This document shows, piece after piece, positions 63,229-64,000 of a stretch of 64,000 nt of DNA. The DNA comes from JAOBAU01 sp034667465 (GTDB lineage Bacteria; Acidobacteriota; Thermoanaerobaculia; Gp7-AA8). The notes beneath the pieces were generated by a model. It was given only the letters and a program-made list of their open reading frames with translations, was not told where the DNA came from and ran no database searches. How positions within the stretch are numbered: the stretch's first letter is position 1; the number at the start of each line of letters is the position of its first letter. Made by a program: the position numbers and the translations under genes. Location: NCBI GenBank assembly GCA_034667465.1, contig JAXDJV010000008.1, forward strand, positions 1-64,000. Direction: 5' to 3'.

Positions 63229-63873
63229 ATGTTCACGAAAGCAATTCTTCCCCGAACGATCGCGCTCGCCGGAGCCCTGACCCTGATGCTCGGCTCGACT
63301 GCGTCCGCGCAGAATGTTTACAGACAGCAGAATTCGAACCGTGGCTTCGCCAATCGTGTCGTTGAAGGAACCGTGTCGCAGGTCATTCGCGATCGCAATG
63401 GCGATCACGTCCGGCTGACGAACGGTATGGATCTGCTCGTTCCGAATTCGATCACCGGTGTGACCGAGGGACGCCGCTGGGGCGCGTCGACTCTGCGCGC
63501 GGGTGACGTCGTCCGACTGAACGTCTACAGCCGCGAAGGCGACGGCCGCGACGCGCAGGTTCGCTCGATCGAGCTGCTGTCACGCGGTGGCGGCTACAAC
63601 AACGGTCGCAACAACAACAACGGCTACAACAACAACCTGTTGAGCGGGACGATCGTCTCGGTTGACCGGCGCGCAAACACGCTCGTGATGCAGGGCGACA
63701 ACGGCCGCTCCTACAGCGTCGACTTCAACTCATGGGCGGGACGCGACACGACCGTCGGCACCTATCGCCGCGGCGATCGCATCAGCGTCTCCGGCAGAAT
63801 GGGTCGCGGTAACACCGTCATTGCCAGCGACGTCCGCGTCACCGGCACCACCCGCAACAACCGTCGTCAGTAA
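63229..63873 (+). CDS. Secreted protein with two DUF5666-like beta domains
   Basis: A 214-residue protein with signal peptide (about 1-27, ASAQ). Two small OB-like beta domains (about 40-115 and 135-205) show FANRVVEGTVSQVIRDRNGD then HVRLTNGMDLLVPNSI and LLSGTIVSVDRRANTLVMQG with YSVDFNSWAG, repeating the same strand order. They are joined by an Asn/Gly/Tyr low-complexity linker with (N)n runs. The C-terminus is basic. No catalytic motif. GGAGG lies seven bases before the ATG at 63229; the frame upstream of it has no support. Followed by a hairpin terminator. Confidence 0.75.
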   Translation: MFTKAILPRTIALAGALTLMLGSTASAQNVYRQQNSNRGFANRVVEGTVSQVIRDRNGDHVRLTNGMDLLVPNSITGVTEGRRWGASTLRAGDVVRLNVYSREGDGRDAQVRSIELLSRGGGYNNGRNNNNGYNNNLLSGTIVSVDRRANTLVMQGDNGRSYSVDFNSWAGRDTTVGTYRRGDRISVSGRMGRGNTVIASDVRVTGTTRNNRRQ

Positions 63874-63882
63874 TCGCACGCG

Positions 63883-63907
63883 AAGGGCGGGCATCGCGCC
63901 CGCCCTT
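63883..63907 (+). terminator. Hairpin terminator after the DUF5666-like gene
   Basis: A 10-bp stem AAGGGCGGGC / GCCCGCCCTT with a 5-base loop, 9 bases past the stop codon. Followed by CCGCC rather than a T-run, so its efficiency is uncertain. Confidence 0.65.
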
Positions 63908-63956
63908 CCGCCTTCGCGCACGAGCGCACCCTCGGGAAAAGTGGTCCAATACGACC

Positions 63957-64000
63957 ATGCACCGAGCTGGTCCGCTCGTTTTGCTGTTCACCCTGGTCGT
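63957..64000 (+). CDS. Start of a secreted or membrane protein, cut by the window end
   Basis: An ATG at 63957 opens MHRAGPLVLLFTLVV, a typical signal-peptide beginning, and runs off the window. Only about 14 codons are visible, so nothing can be said about function. Confidence 0.4.
   Translation, partial: MHRAGPLVLLFTLV

Overview
GC-rich bacterial chromosomal DNA, most likely from an uncultured Acidobacteriota lineage. This placement is an inference from gene content: an Oar-type TonB-dependent receptor with a carboxypeptidase-regulatory N-terminus, PQQ dehydrogenases, sulfatase-fold/TPR lipoproteins, a FecR/YXWGXW-rich envelope protein, a YfbK-type VWA lipoprotein, Ku, and a complete one-locus histidine operon. 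Coding density is very high: no gene-free stretch exceeds 300 bases. The largest gaps (4745-4971, 35557-35825, 46067-46261, 29956-30133) hold palindromic repeats, the his attenuator, or nothing I can name. I saw no tRNA, rRNA, CRISPR array, insertion sequence or phage module.

1-10.4 kb: a palindromic repeat, a membrane protein, a YibQ-type deacetylase-like protein, a small secreted SNase-like protein, a VWA lipoprotein, a protein that appears to fuse a cytosolic domain to a complete lipoprotein, an RsbU-type phosphatase receptor, an orphan Pycsar-effector-like membrane protein, and FtsK. 10.5-16.8 kb: a PQQ dehydrogenase, a secreted protein ending in a CuA-like cupredoxin site, a B12-dependent acyl-CoA mutase large subunit carrying the residues of isobutyryl-CoA mutase, a short crotonase-like protein and a methyltransferase. 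16.8-25.3 kb: an Ig-like secreted protein, Ku, an alkyltransferase-like protein, BON, GNAT, DMT transporter, SulP and TonB genes, plus lipoproteins.

25.3-46 kb is an envelope/secretion region: an octaheme cytochrome with HEAT/TPR repeats coupled to a cytochrome c', an M4 protease, two alkaline-phosphatase-superfamily lipoproteins with TPR tails, PilT, a carboxypeptidase-regulatory-repeat protein, a GT39-like membrane protein, a LivJ-like binding protein, an Oar-like receptor, VanZ, a protein with a degenerate cyclophilin tail, and a soluble PQQ sugar dehydrogenase.

46.06-54.23 kb is the centrepiece: hisZ-G-D-C-B-H-(A-F fused)-IE-J, every gene overlapping or abutting the next, supplying all steps from PRPP/ATP to histidine. 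It is preceded by an 18-residue leader peptide containing six histidines and a set of mutually exclusive RNA hairpins. The last hairpin is both terminator-like and contains the hisZ Shine-Dalgarno sequence. hisA and hisF form one uninterrupted 502-codon reading frame.

54.2-64 kb: an S9 peptidase ending in a second copy of the window's first palindromic repeat, a four-gene operon (small membrane protein, MscS channel with a cyclic-nucleotide-binding domain, sigma-54 response regulator, small unknown protein), a FecR/YXWGXW-rich protein, an RlmN-like radical SAM enzyme, a DUF5666-like secreted protein and the start of one more secreted protein.
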